Both the position numbers and the translations under genes were made by a program. Under the pieces are notes generated by a model. The model searched no databases, had not been told where the DNA came from, and was given only the letters and a program-made list of their open reading frames with translations. Positions 25,944 to 34,279 of a stretch of DNA of 64,000 bases are shown here, piece after piece. Origin of the DNA: an uncultured Curtobacterium sp. (GTDB lineage: Bacteria > Actinomycetota > Actinomycetes > Actinomycetales > Microbacteriaceae); the NCBI GenBank assembly GCA_913778205.1, contig CAJYUW010000052.1:1-64000 (forward strand), written 5' to 3'. How positions within the stretch are numbered: the first letter of the stretch is position 1; each line of letters starts with the position of its first letter.

Positions 25944-27118
25944 GAGATGGCCTTCCCGTCGTTCTCTGCTGACGTGACCACGCGCCGGGCCGAGGCGACC
26001 CGCGTGTGGCGATCCGTGCCTCCAGGCCGGCCTGGCCGCACCGCGGCGCGCAGCCGCTGGAACGGCGTCGGCGGGAGGGCCCGCGCGGAGCCACGCGAGG
26101 TCCAGCGCTCCACGTAGTACTGGGCGACGGACACGGCGCTCGTCAGGGCGAGGTACCAGATCGTGGCCACCACGAGCAGCGGGATGATGTCGGTCGGGTA
26201 CGTGCTCGACAGGTTCTGCACCACGCCGAACAGGTCGAGGAGCGACACGTAGAACAGCAGCGACGAGGCCTTGAGCAGGCCGACGATCTGGTTCACGAAC
26301 GCCGGGACGATCGAGCGGAGCGCCTGCGGCAGCACCACCCGGGTGAACTGGCGGCGGCGGGGGAGCCCGAGGGCCTGCGCGGCCTCGAGCTGCCCGTGGT
26401 CGACGGCGAGCACCCCGGCGCGGACGATCTCCGACGCGTACGCGATCTCGCTGAGGCTCAGGCCGATCACCCCGATCGCGAGGTCGCCGAGGACGTTCGC
26501 GGTCGGGACCTCCCACTGCGGCCCGAACGGGATCCCGATGCCGATCGTCGGGTAGAGGGAGCCGAGGTTGTAGAGGAAGACGAGCACGAGGATGAGCGGC
26601 ACCGACCGGAACAGCCACACGTACCCCCACGCGAGGCCGGACAGGACGGGGTTCCGCGACAGCCGGGCGACGGCGACGACGATCCCGCCCGCGAAGCTGA
26701 TGACCGCGCTCAGCGCCGTCGCGACGAGCGTCAGCTGCAGCCCCGTGAGGATCGCCGGGCTGAAGAGCCAGTTCCCGACCGCGGGCCAGCCCCACTGCTC
26801 GTTCGTGAAGAGTGTTTCGACGAAGTTCAGGAGGACGACGAGGACGAGCGCGGCGGCGATCCAGCGGACCGGGTGGCGCAGCGGGACGACGGGGCGGTCG
26901 AGCGCGGAGCGGGCGGCTGCGGTGAGCGCCGTGTGCTCCGGTCGCTCGGGTTGCTCGGGTTGCTCGGGTCGCTCCGGTCGCTCGGGTCGCTCGGGTCGCT
27001 CCGGTCGCTCCGGTCGCTCCGGTCGCTCCGGTCGGGAGGCGCGGTGCACGTCCGTTGCGCGCGGCACGTCGTCGACGTGGGTCCCGTCCGGTGTGCGGAC
27101 CTCGGTGGTGTCGGTCAT
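25940..27118 (-). CDS. Amino-acid ABC transporter permease with a (Arg-Pro-Glu)n N-terminal repeat
   Basis: 392 residues. Residues about 85-350 form a HisM/GlnP-type permease with five to six helices and the docking loop EAAQALGLPRRRQFTRVVLPQALR. Before it lies an unusual cytoplasmic tail holding about ten RPE/QPE triplets, coded by a 9-bp tandem repeat at 26939-27034. The repeat is in frame with a multiple of three, so copy-number change would lengthen the tail without breaking the gene. ATG 27118 is the first start in frame that leaves room for a divergent promoter. It is the first gene of its operon. Confidence 0.88.
   Translation of the reverse strand: MTDTTEVRTPDGTHVDDVPRATDVHRASRPERPERPERPERPERPERPERPEQPEQPERPEHTALTAAARSALDRPVVPLRHPVRWIAAALVLVVLLNFVETLFTNEQWGWPAVGNWLFSPAILTGLQLTLVATALSAVISFAGGIVVAVARLSRNPVLSGLAWGYVWLFRSVPLILVLVFLYNLGSLYPTIGIGIPFGPQWEVPTANVLGDLAIGVIGLSLSEIAYASEIVRAGVLAVDHGQLEAAQALGLPRRRQFTRVVLPQALRSIVPAFVNQIVGLLKASSLLFYVSLLDLFGVVQNLSSTYPTDIIPLLVVATIWYLALTSAVSVAQYYVERWTSRGSARALPPTPFQRLRAAVRPGRPGGTDRHTRVASARRVVTSAENDGKAIS
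26939..27034. repeat. 9-bp tandem repeat in the permease gene
   Basis: About ten imperfect copies of CGGTCGCTC (plus strand), coding RPE or QPE on the minus strand. The 5'-most coding end merges with GGTCGGGAGGCGCGGTGC, a half-copy of the family A palindrome. Confidence 0.85.
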
Positions 27119-27232
27119 GCGGCGACCGTAGGAGGCCTCGGCTGGCCCGGACAACGGCGCCCGCAACAGTCCGGCACGGGACGGAACCCGCCGTCACACG
27201 AGCGTGCCGCCGTGACGCCGGATGACGCGCAC

Positions 27233-27277
27233 AGGCCCCTGCGGGGCCTTCTGTGACGTCCCGTGCAGCACTACGGT
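27233..27277 (+). promoter_or_regulatory. Hairpin and leaderless promoter of the DUF4287 gene
   Basis: AGGCCCC-TGC-GGGGCCT (27233-27249) forms a short hairpin. TTCTGT (27249-27254) and TACGGT (27272-27277) are spaced by 17 bases and match -35/-10 positions. ATG 27284 follows six bases after the -10, which predicts a leaderless message. Confidence 0.55.
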
Positions 27278-27283
27278 GAGTGC

Positions 27284-27535
27284 ATGACCGGACACCGTGT
27301 GACCGCTCCCGAGCCGCCGGGCGACGGGACGAGGGCCAAGGGGCCCCAGTCGTACTTCCCGAGCATCGAGGCGACGTACGGGCGTCCGGTCCAGGAGTGG
27401 CTCGACCTGGTCGTCGAGCGACTCGACGGCCACGGGCACATGGAGGTCGTGTCCTGGCTCAAGGCCGAGCACGGCCTCGGTCACGGGCACGCCAACGCGC
27501 TCGTCGCCTACACCCGGAGCGCGCTCGGCCGCTGA
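27284..27535 (+). CDS. DUF4287 small protein
   Basis: 83 residues. SYFPSIEATYGRPVQEWLDLVVERL followed by GHMEVVSWLKAEHGLGHGHANALVAY is the DUF4287 signature, a small helical domain found alone or with DUF5655 in actinobacteria. Its role is unknown. ATG 27284 is preferred over the upstream in-frame GTG 27263 because of the leaderless -10 hexamer six bases upstream. Confidence 0.83.
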   Translation: MTGHRVTAPEPPGDGTRAKGPQSYFPSIEATYGRPVQEWLDLVVERLDGHGHMEVVSWLKAEHGLGHGHANALVAYTRSALGR

Positions 27536-27615
27536 CGGCACGGGGCGCGGCGCTGCCCGGCTGATGCCCCGGAGCGAGGCCGCTCCGTCGGTGCCCCGCT
27601 GCCGGGCGGGTCGTG

Positions 27616-28587
27616 TCAGCGTCGGAGCACGGTCGCGAGCCGAGGGAGCGTCGCGGTGTCCTCGTGCGCGCCACCGCCCTCGTGGCCGTTGTACTCCCAC
27701 ACGGTCATCTCCTTCGGACCGGCGTAGGCGTTGAAGGCGGCGTAGACGGTCGACGGTGGGCAGATCGGGTCCATGAGCGCGGTGGAGAACCAGACCGGAG
27801 CCGTCGCACGGGCCGCGTGCAGCACACCGTCGAAGTACGCGAGGGTCGCGAACACCTGGTCGCGCCGGTCCCGGTGCACGGTGAGGTACCGGGCGATCTC
27901 GCGGTACGGGTCGGCGTCCGTGATCACCGAGGCCCGGGGGAAGTCGCAGAGGAACGGGACGCGGGGGAAGACCCCGGCCAGTCCGTCGACGAGTCCGGCG
28001 ACGGCGATCGCGAGCCCGCCGCCCTGGCTCACCCCGAGGACCGCGACCCGGTCGGCGTCCACGAGGTCGAGCGACCGGACGGCGTCGACGGCCCGGACCG
28101 CGTCGACCGTGAGCCGTCGGTAGTAGTAGGTCTCGCGCGACTCGATGCCGCGCGTCATCACGCCGGGGGAGGCCGGACCGCTGCCGTCGGGGTCGGGGGT
28201 GTCGCCGACCGACCATCCCGAGCCCTGCCCACGCGTGTCCATCACGAGGTGCGCGTACCCGGCGGACGCCCAGAGCAGTCGCTCCGTCGCGAGCCCGCGG
28301 CCACCGCCGTACCCGATGTACTCGACGACCGCGGGCAGCGGGACGTCGGGACCGGCCCCGGCCGGGACGGTCAGCCAGCCACGGACACGCTGCCCGTCCC
28401 AGCCCGCGAACGAGACGTCGTACGTGTCGAGCGTCGACAGTCCGGTGTCGACCCGGTCCGTCTCGACCGCGATCGGGTGCTGTCGGGCGGATGCCAGGGT
28501 GTCGCGCCAGAAGACGTCGAAGTCGTCGGGCTCGACAGCGCTCCCGCGGTGGGCGAGGAGCTCGGGGCCGGTGATGTCGGTGTACAC
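27616..28587 (-). CDS. Acetyl xylan esterase / cephalosporin-C deacetylase family hydrolase
   Basis: 323 residues of a CE7-type alpha/beta hydrolase. The nucleophile elbow GVSQGGG places Ser187. RGQGSGWSVGDT is the RGQ motif unique to this family. The acid Asp is in LMDPICPPSTVYAAFNAY and the His in NGHEGGG. Members remove acetyl groups from xylo-oligosaccharides and small acetyl esters inside the cell. No signal peptide is present. GTG 28587 is the first family-supported start. It is divergent from the zinc-ribbon gene at 28710. Confidence 0.88.
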   Translation of the reverse strand: MYTDITGPELLAHRGSAVEPDDFDVFWRDTLASARQHPIAVETDRVDTGLSTLDTYDVSFAGWDGQRVRGWLTVPAGAGPDVPLPAVVEYIGYGGGRGLATERLLWASAGYAHLVMDTRGQGSGWSVGDTPDPDGSGPASPGVMTRGIESRETYYYRRLTVDAVRAVDAVRSLDLVDADRVAVLGVSQGGGLAIAVAGLVDGLAGVFPRVPFLCDFPRASVITDADPYREIARYLTVHRDRRDQVFATLAYFDGVLHAARATAPVWFSTALMDPICPPSTVYAAFNAYAGPKEMTVWEYNGHEGGGAHEDTATLPRLATVLRR

Positions 28588-28697
28588 GCTCTCGACCCTG
28601 GCACGGCGGCGCCCCGACCGCCACGGGTCCGCACGGCCTGTGGACAGTGCGCCGCGTGACGACGTCCGTGCAGGACCCGGTTGTCGGCGGTCGCTCC

Positions 28698-28703
28698 TAC
28701 CGT
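28698..28703 (+). promoter_or_regulatory. -10 hexamer of the zinc-ribbon/nuclease-like gene (leaderless)
   Basis: TACCGT lies six bases before GTG 28710, supporting this start over the in-frame GTG 28647. Confidence 0.5.
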
Positions 28704-28709
28704 GAGGGC

Positions 28710-29798
28710 GTGGTCGAACCCGTGGACGCGTGGTGGCGCCGCAGGCAGTGGTCCCGCGGCGTCGCGGTGCCGTACGCCGTCGGCGAGTTCCGCGCGGCGT
28801 GGGAGTCCTACCCCGTGCTCGTGCGGCAGTACCACCCGGAGTGGAACCACGGCGTCGTGCTCACGCAGGTGCCGCCCGCCGCCGAGGTCCTGCTCACGTG
28901 GGAGTGCGACGTCGGCCACGTCTTCGTCGCCACGCCCACCGAGCAGCGGAACCGGCCGGGCCGCGAACGCCGCCGCTCGGTCTGGTGCCCGGAGTGCACC
29001 GTGCAGGCACAGCCGCAGCGGTGGCCGGTCCTCCCGCCCGACTGGCCGGTGACGGTCCCCGAGCCCCAGCGCGTCGTCCGGGTGACCGGTCGCCAGACCC
29101 TGCCCGCGGCGCCGGCACGGGGCATCCCCACTGGGGCCGTCGCCTCGGCACGCGGCCGCCCGGGCCGTGTCGCCGAGCGCGGGATCGGCGATCGCGTGAC
29201 GGGCGAGCAACGGACCGGCGAGCGCGTGACGGGCGAGCAACGGACCGGCGAGCGCGGGACCGGCGAACGTCGGACGGGCGAGCGCGGGATCGGCGAACGT
29301 CGGACGGGCCAGCGCCGACCACCGGTGCCGCGCACGATCTGTCCGAAGACGCCGCGCCTCCCGTCCGGCGAGCCGTTCACGAGTGTCTGCGCCCCGGCCA
29401 CGGCCTCGGCGGTCGAGGCCGAGCTCCGCGCGGCGCTGTCCGACCGCTTCGACTTCACCTTCGACCGGAACGCGATCCGGCTCGACCGGCCGTTCTTCGA
29501 CCACGTCGAGGCCTGGCCGGACATCGTGCTGCCGGAACTCCGTGTCGCGATCGAGTACGACTCGACCGGCCGACACGGGCTGGAGCACGTCGGCCCCCGG
29601 CAGGAGACGGACCGGCGGAAGGACAGCGCCGTCCGCGCCGTCGGGTGGGAGGTCGTCCGCATCCGCACTGGTCGGTTGCCGGCGCTCGGGCCGTACGACC
29701 TGCAGGTGTCCGGGATCTCCAAGCGGACGGTCGACCAGCTCGTCGACACCCTGCGGGAGCTGCGCGGACCCCTGTTCGTCGACGCCTACGCACGGTGA
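28710..29798 (+). CDS. Zinc-ribbon protein with C-terminal nuclease-like domain
   Basis: 362 residues. The N-terminal ~110 residues (WSRGVAVPYAVGEFRAAWESYPVLVRQYHPEWN, then WECDVGH and WCPEC) form a treble-clef zinc ribbon of a type often repeated in actinobacterial proteins. Residues about 160-200 are four copies of a 10-residue R-V-TGEQRTGE repeat. The last 130 residues have DIVLPELRVAIEYDSTGRHG...RRKDSAVRAVGWEVVRI, which has the D...E-x-D...K layout of DUF559/very-short-patch-like nucleases. A DNA-processing role is inferred; no substrate can be named. Part of the linker (TPRLPSG) is coded by a family A half-repeat. Confidence 0.72.
   Translation: MVEPVDAWWRRRQWSRGVAVPYAVGEFRAAWESYPVLVRQYHPEWNHGVVLTQVPPAAEVLLTWECDVGHVFVATPTEQRNRPGRERRRSVWCPECTVQAQPQRWPVLPPDWPVTVPEPQRVVRVTGRQTLPAAPARGIPTGAVASARGRPGRVAERGIGDRVTGEQRTGERVTGEQRTGERGTGERRTGERGIGERRTGQRRPPVPRTICPKTPRLPSGEPFTSVCAPATASAVEAELRAALSDRFDFTFDRNAIRLDRPFFDHVEAWPDIVLPELRVAIEYDSTGRHGLEHVGPRQETDRRKDSAVRAVGWEVVRIRTGRLPALGPYDLQVSGISKRTVDQLVDTLRELRGPLFVDAYAR
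29193..29312. repeat. 30-bp tandem repeat inside the zinc-ribbon gene
   Basis: Four imperfect 30-bp units code a 10-residue repeat (RVTGEQRTGE and variants with RGTGERRTGE). The first two units are almost identical at DNA level. The length is a multiple of three, so copy changes keep the frame. Confidence 0.8.
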
Positions 29799-29810
29799 CG
29801 GGCCACCCGG

Positions 29811-30434
29811 TCACCCGCGCAGGGCCAGCGCCTCGCTGCGCCACCGCGCCAGGAGCGCCCACGGATCGCCGACGCCCGCCCCGACCGTGTCGACGTGCGC
29901 GAGGAGCGCCGGGGTCGTCCGGAACCACTCGGTGCCCGGGTACCGCGTCGCGGCGAACTGCGCGTGCCGCCGCCGTTCCACCGTCCGGTCGCCTCGCTCG
30001 AACGCCATGAGGTCCTGGTGGGCGATCGCCGCGAGCCGCTGCCGGGGGTTCGCGGTCGTGCCGATCTTGATGCGGTCGCCGTTCCGGTCCCGCGTCCGCA
30101 GGTAGTAGACGACGTCGACCCGCGGGGGAGCCAGCTCACCGTCCGGGACGTCGCCCCACGGCCACTCGCACACCGCGCAGAGCATCCCGCTCGGGAAGCG
30201 CACACCGACGCGGGAGCCGCACAGGAGACACGGCCCCGGCAAGACGTCCTCGACCGGCCCGCCCCCGTGCACGGCCTCCCCGCGCGCTGCCTCCTCGTGC
30301 GCTGCCTCCTCGTGCACTGCCCCCGCGAGCACTGCCCCCGCGAGCACCGCCTCCCGGTGCACTCCGCACAGCGGCACCGCCGCGTCCCCGTCCGGGGCCT
30401 CGTCGGTGCAGCCGGGGGCGCAGCAGGTGGTCAC
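29811..30434 (-). CDS. GIY-YIG-type (T5orf172/MUG113-like) protein with Cys clusters
   Basis: 207 residues. Residues 1-25 hold CCAPGC and PLCGVHREA. A central Ala/Glu/His-rich repeat (GAVHEEAAHEEAARGEAVHG, about residues 34-53) is followed by CLLCG and CAVCEWPWG. The C-terminal half, VVYYLRTRDRNGDRIKIGTTANPRQRLAAI...ERRRHAQFA...GTEWFR, is the GIY-YIG fold of the T5orf172 group, with YYL and KIGTT in place of the GIY and YIG motifs. The role could be DNA cleavage, but many such genes are uncharacterised. GTG 30434 opens the frame after a weak GAGACT hexamer. It converges on the zinc-ribbon gene. Confidence 0.75.
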   Translation of the reverse strand: MTTCCAPGCTDEAPDGDAAVPLCGVHREAVLAGAVLAGAVHEEAAHEEAARGEAVHGGGPVEDVLPGPCLLCGSRVGVRFPSGMLCAVCEWPWGDVPDGELAPPRVDVVYYLRTRDRNGDRIKIGTTANPRQRLAAIAHQDLMAFERGDRTVERRRHAQFAATRYPGTEWFRTTPALLAHVDTVGAGVGDPWALLARWRSEALALRG

Positions 30435-30545
30435 CCGGCGAGTCTCACACGGGCCACCGTCACCGCCGGCCTCCGATGGCGGCCGAACGCGCCGCCGGGA
30501 CGCCCCCCAGGAGCCGCCCCGACGCCGCCCGCCGGCACCGGTGCC

Positions 30546-31253
30546 TCACGACCCGGGCTGGATCGCCTGCACCTGCAGCTGCCGCACGCTCGACGCCGTG
30601 CACGCGGAGAGTTCGAGCTGTCCTGCATCGACGAACAACGACTGCTTCGACCCGGGCGGGTACACCCGGAACCCGTCCGCCGTCCTGGCGCCGCAGCTCG
30701 GGTAGTCCTGAGCGTCCGCCACGAGCACCGTCGCGTGCGCGACGCTCCCCGCCGCGATCGTCACCGTCCCGTGCGCGCTCGACCGGTCGAACGTCGCCGG
30801 CTGCCCGAGCTGGGTGCCGTCGCCCCCGCCGACGAAGGACACGCCCGGCCAGCCCTGCAGCGTGCACGGCGACGAGCCGGTGTTGCGGAGCACGATCTCG
30901 TAGGCCTGGTGGCCGGCGCTCCCGCCTCCCGCGGCGGTCGTCAGGGACCCGTGCAGCGCCGTCGCGGAGCAGGTGCCCGAGCGGAGCGTCCCCGCTCCGC
31001 CGCCCGACGACGTCGTCCCGGCACCGCTCGTCCCGGCACCGCTAGTCCCGGCTCCGGCGGTCGAGGTTGCCTCCGCCGGCCTGGAGGCAGCGCTCGCCTC
31101 GGTCGCGCTCGTCCCGCTGGCCGTGCTCGGCGCGCTCCCCGTGGTCGGTTCCGACCGGACGGTGCCACCTCCGGCGCACCCGGCCAGGGTGACGACCGCA
31201 GCGATCGCGGCCGCTCCCGTCAACACCGCGTTCTTCCACGTCCTCGTGGTCAT
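30546..31253 (-). CDS. DUF4232 lipoprotein
   Basis: 235 residues. The signal peptide ends in VTLAGCAGG, a lipobox (Cys about residue 26). A Thr/Ser/Ala/Gly-rich linker (about 30-90) leads to a DUF4232 domain with GTCSATALHG, AGHQAYEIVLRNTGSSPCTLQGWPGVSFV and a final CTASSVRQLQVQ; four Cys could form two disulfides. The domain function is unknown. ATG 31253 has GGAG at 7 bp and lies one base after the sensor kinase stop, so it belongs to the two-component operon and may be its target or accessory sensor. Confidence 0.85.
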   Translation of the reverse strand: MTTRTWKNAVLTGAAAIAAVVTLAGCAGGGTVRSEPTTGSAPSTASGTSATEASAASRPAEATSTAGAGTSGAGTSGAGTTSSGGGAGTLRSGTCSATALHGSLTTAAGGGSAGHQAYEIVLRNTGSSPCTLQGWPGVSFVGGGDGTQLGQPATFDRSSAHGTVTIAAGSVAHATVLVADAQDYPSCGARTADGFRVYPPGSKQSLFVDAGQLELSACTASSVRQLQVQAIQPGS

Positions 31254-31254
31254 C

Positions 31255-32655
31255 TCAGGCTCCTTCCTGTCTGCCTGCGTCCACGTTCCGCCCACGTCGA
31301 TGAGGTTTCGATGAGGTGCGTCGCCGGACCGGTCGGAACCGGACGGTCACCGTGAGTCCCGGCCGGTCGACCGCGCTCGGCGCGGTGGGACGGAGCGAGA
31401 GGTCGGCGCGCTGGGCCCGTGCCGCCCACTGCACGATCGCCAACCCCGTCCCGGTCCCGCGTCCGGCGGTCGACCCGGGGCGCAGGACCCGTCGCCGTGC
31501 GCTTGCCGGGATCCCGGGCCCGTGGTCCGCGACGTGCAGCGCCCCTGCCGTCACCGAGACGAGGATCGGCCCGGCGCCGTAGCGCTCCGCGTTGGCGAGC
31601 AGGTTCTCGACGATGCGTTCGACGAGCTCGGGGTCCGCTGCGACCACCGTCGGCTCCGTCCGCAGGTCGATGTCGGCGAGCACCCCGGCGCCAGACCCGG
31701 CCATGCCGGCGCGGGACCCGGCCGTCCCGACACTCGACCCGGCCGACCCGCCGCCCACCGCCTCGACGTGCGCGATGACCGCCCGCTCCACGACCTCGTC
31801 GAGCCGGACGGCGGCGGTCGCCACGACCGACGGCCCCGCGGACCGTGCACGGAGCAGCAGCCGCTCGGTCAGCGCCACGAGCCGGTCGACCTGGCGCACC
31901 GTCTGCTCCGGCGGCGCGCGTCGCTCGGCGAGCACCCGCAGCGTCGCGAGCGGCGTCCGGAGCTCGTGCGCGGCCTCCACCAGGAACTGCTCCTGCGCCT
32001 CCAGGCCCCGGACGGCCGGACGCACCGCGATGCCCGCGACCACGTGCGCGAGCGCCGCCGCGACGAGCGTCAACGCGCCGGCGGCGACGAGCAATCCCGA
32101 CCGGAGCTGCGTGTGTCCGACGGCAGCGGCCACCGGCTTGCCCGCGACGGCGATCCCGCCCGTGAAGCCGCCGTCGACGTAGGTCCCGAAGTCGGTGATC
32201 GTCGCCGCGGCCCAGTGCAGCGTCGGGCCGTCCGGACGCGAGGCCTCCGGCGCGACGAACGTCACGACCTGCCCGTCCGCCCGGCGCGCGTCCGCCAGCG
32301 CCCGCCGCAGCACCGCGTCCGACGGCAGGGCGTCCTGCCCGGGCTGTGCGTACGCGATCTCCCGGTCGGTGACGAACCCGTAGACGGGCACCGACTCCGC
32401 CGCGTGGCTCTGCTGCACGGGGCCGAGGTGCAGGGCCTGGTCGTCGCCGAACGTCACGAGGTCGGCGAGCGTCTCCGCCCGCTGCCGGAGGTCGGTGTCG
32501 GTCGCCGCGCCGCGTGAGGTGAGGTCGATGTGCAGCGCGGCGGCGACGAGGACGCCGAGGCACGCCGCCGTCGCGGCTGCGAAGACGAGCGTGGTCGTCC
32601 ACCGGATGCGTGCGATGCGCCGGCGTGCGGGGTCGGACCGCCGCCGCGCGCTCAC
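31255..32655 (-). CDS. Two-component sensor histidine kinase
   Basis: 466 residues. Two membrane helices (about 20-42 and 187-209) enclose a ~145-residue outer sensor domain. The dimerisation box is EAAHELRTPLATLRV with phospho-acceptor His230. The ATP site shows the N-box VENLLANAERYG, G1 DHGPGIP and G2 GTGTGLAIVQWAARA. A Gly/Ala-rich insertion (about 320-345, GSAGSSVGTAGSRAG) splits the catalytic domain. The HAMP region is short. GTG 32655 overlaps the regulator stop by 4 bp. The signal is unknown. Confidence 0.9.
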   Translation of the reverse strand: MSARRRSDPARRRIARIRWTTTLVFAAATAACLGVLVAAALHIDLTSRGAATDTDLRQRAETLADLVTFGDDQALHLGPVQQSHAAESVPVYGFVTDREIAYAQPGQDALPSDAVLRRALADARRADGQVVTFVAPEASRPDGPTLHWAAATITDFGTYVDGGFTGGIAVAGKPVAAAVGHTQLRSGLLVAAGALTLVAAALAHVVAGIAVRPAVRGLEAQEQFLVEAAHELRTPLATLRVLAERRAPPEQTVRQVDRLVALTERLLLRARSAGPSVVATAAVRLDEVVERAVIAHVEAVGGGSAGSSVGTAGSRAGMAGSGAGVLADIDLRTEPTVVAADPELVERIVENLLANAERYGAGPILVSVTAGALHVADHGPGIPASARRRVLRPGSTAGRGTGTGLAIVQWAARAQRADLSLRPTAPSAVDRPGLTVTVRFRPVRRRTSSKPHRRGRNVDAGRQEGA

Positions 32656-33311
32656 TCCGTCACCCGGTAGCCGACGCCCCGGACGGTCTCGATGAGGTCG
32701 GGCGTCCCGAGTCGGCGACGGAGCTGGCCGACGAGGACGTCCACGACGTTCGACCCTGGCGCGCTCATCTCGTCCCATCCGCGTTCGAGGAGCTCGGTCC
32801 GCCCGACCACCCTTCCGGACGCCTGCACGAGCACCTCGAGCACCGTGAACTCCTTGGCCGTGAGCGTCACCGGCTCACCACCGCGCCGGACCGTGTGCCG
32901 CGCGGTGTCGACCTCGAGGTCCCCGACCCGGAGCACCGGGGGAGCGGGGTCCGCGCCGCGTCGGCCGAGGGCGCGGATCCGCGCGGTCAGCTCGGCGAAG
33001 GCGAACGGCTTCGTGAGGTAGTCGTCGGCACCGTGCTCGAACCCGGCGACCCGGTCGGACACCCGGTCCCGAGCGGTGAGCAGGAGCGTCGGCGTGGTCC
33101 CGCCGTCCCGTCGCAGTGCGTCGACGAGGTCGATGGCGTCGCCGTCCGGCACCGTGCGGTCCAGCACGAGGCAGTCGTAGTGGGTGATGCTCCGCTGGAG
33201 GTCGGCGTCCGCGATCGTCGTCACGTGGTCCACGACGAAGCCCTCGTCGCGCAGGCCGTCGACGACCGCGGCCCCGAGCTCCACGTCGTCCTCGAGCAGC
33301 AGCACCTTCAC
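32652..33311 (-). CDS. OmpR-family response regulator
   Basis: 219 residues. The receiver domain has acidic pocket E7-D8-D9, phospho-acceptor Asp51 in CLVLDRTVPDG and Lys in YLTKPFAF. The C-terminal winged helix (LTAKEFTVLEVLVQASGRVVGRTELLERGWDE...VDVLVGQLRRRLG) is OmpR/PhoB-like. GTG 33311 follows TAGCGT by seven bases, so the transcript is probably leaderless. It leads an operon with the sensor kinase and the DUF4232 lipoprotein. Confidence 0.93.
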   Translation of the reverse strand: MKVLLLEDDVELGAAVVDGLRDEGFVVDHVTTIADADLQRSITHYDCLVLDRTVPDGDAIDLVDALRRDGGTTPTLLLTARDRVSDRVAGFEHGADDYLTKPFAFAELTARIRALGRRGADPAPPVLRVGDLEVDTARHTVRRGGEPVTLTAKEFTVLEVLVQASGRVVGRTELLERGWDEMSAPGSNVVDVLVGQLRRRLGTPDLIETVRGVGYRVTE

Positions 33312-33318
33312 GGCGCCG

Positions 33319-33324
33319 ACGCTA
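33319..33324 (-). promoter_or_regulatory. -10 hexamer of the two-component operon (leaderless)
   Basis: TAGCGT on the minus strand is seven bases before GTG 33311. Confidence 0.55.
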
Positions 33325-33359
33325 CGTGGTGTGGTCGTGCCCGTCCTCGGTGCAGCCTG

Positions 33360-34205
33360 TCACTCCTCGAAGATCACGCCGATCGGCTCCCGCTTCTCCT
33401 CCTGGAACCGGTCCTCGGCGCGCCCGAGCGCCCAGTACGCGGACAGGGACAGCTCCGCCTTCTCGAGCCCCCAGTCGTCCTGCACCAGCCGCCGGATCGC
33501 CTTGACGGCGGTGCGCTCGCCGTGCGCGAAGACCTGCACCGGCCGGGAGGGACGGGGCAGCGACCGTGCCGCCTCCAGCAACAGGGTCCCCGGTTCGGCG
33601 CCGGTGGCGTCGCGGTGCAGCCACCGCAGGTCGACACCGGCCGGGTGCGCGATCGCCTGCTCGTCGGCGGGGCCGGCCACCTCGACCAGGGCGACGCCCG
33701 TGGCGGAGTCGTGCAGTGCCTCCAGGGCGGACCCGATGGCGGGGAGTGCGCTGTCGTCGCCCAGCAGCAGGTGCGTGACGGCGGGGTCGGCGGACGGCGC
33801 GTAGCCGCCGCCCGGACCGGACAGCGCGAGCCGGTCGCCGGGGCGTGCCGCCGCCGCCCACGGGCCGGCGAGCCCCTCGTCGCCGTGCACGACGAAGTCG
33901 ATCGCGATGGTGCCGGCCGCGTGGTCGACGGCCCGCACGGTGTAGGTGCGGCGCGCCGGGCGGTCCTCCTTCGGCAGGGTCGCTCGGAGTCCGTCGAGGT
34001 CGTAGGGCGGTTCGAGGCCGAGCCCGGGCTTCGCGAGCAGGAGCTTGACGTACCGGTCGGTCGCACCGATGCGGTCCGGGTCCGCTCCGGCGACGAAGTC
34101 CGCGAACGCCGGGCCACCGAGGTGGACGCGGACCATGTGCGGGGTCAGCCGCTCGGTGCGGTCGACGACGAAGACGTGCTGCGGGCGGGTCGGCTTGGGA
34201 CGCAT
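33360..34205 (-). CDS. Siderophore-interacting protein (ferric reductase, FAD-binding)
   Basis: 281 residues of the SIP/ViuB family. It has an FAD-binding barrel with RRTYTVRAVD (flavin motif R-x-Y-S/T), DFVVHGDEGLAGPWA and GDRLALSGPGG, then a NAD(P)-binding domain with LLLGDDSALPAI, FAHGERTAVKAIRRL and the family end LSAYWALGRAEDRFQEEKRE. It reduces ferric siderophore complexes in the cytoplasm to release iron. It is divergent from the heme oxygenase gene, and the intervening DtxR/IdeR box at 34261-34279 may control both. Confidence 0.92.
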   Translation of the reverse strand: MRPKPTRPQHVFVVDRTERLTPHMVRVHLGGPAFADFVAGADPDRIGATDRYVKLLLAKPGLGLEPPYDLDGLRATLPKEDRPARRTYTVRAVDHAAGTIAIDFVVHGDEGLAGPWAAAARPGDRLALSGPGGGYAPSADPAVTHLLLGDDSALPAIGSALEALHDSATGVALVEVAGPADEQAIAHPAGVDLRWLHRDATGAEPGTLLLEAARSLPRPSRPVQVFAHGERTAVKAIRRLVQDDWGLEKAELSLSAYWALGRAEDRFQEEKREPIGVIFEE

Positions 34206-34244
34206 CGGGGACGAGTCTCCTCTCGGTTGCTCGGTGCGGGGTGC

Positions 34245-34279
34245 TTGACTGTCCAGGAGGTGAGGTTAGCCTTACCTCA
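34245..34279 (+). promoter_or_regulatory. Leaderless promoter with DtxR/IdeR iron box
   Basis: TTGACT (34245-34250) and TAGCCT (34267-34272) are spaced by 16 bases, and the ATG begins at 34279. The 19-bp element TGAGGTTAGCCTTACCTCA (34261-34279) is a near-palindrome that matches the DtxR/IdeR consensus TTAGGTTAGSCTAACCTAA at most positions and covers the -10 and the start codon. Iron-loaded repressor would stop transcription. Confidence 0.82.

Noticed and set aside
27233-27249. Rho-independent terminator
   Set aside because: No gene ends upstream on the plus strand; the hairpin sits directly before the -35 of the DUF4287 gene.
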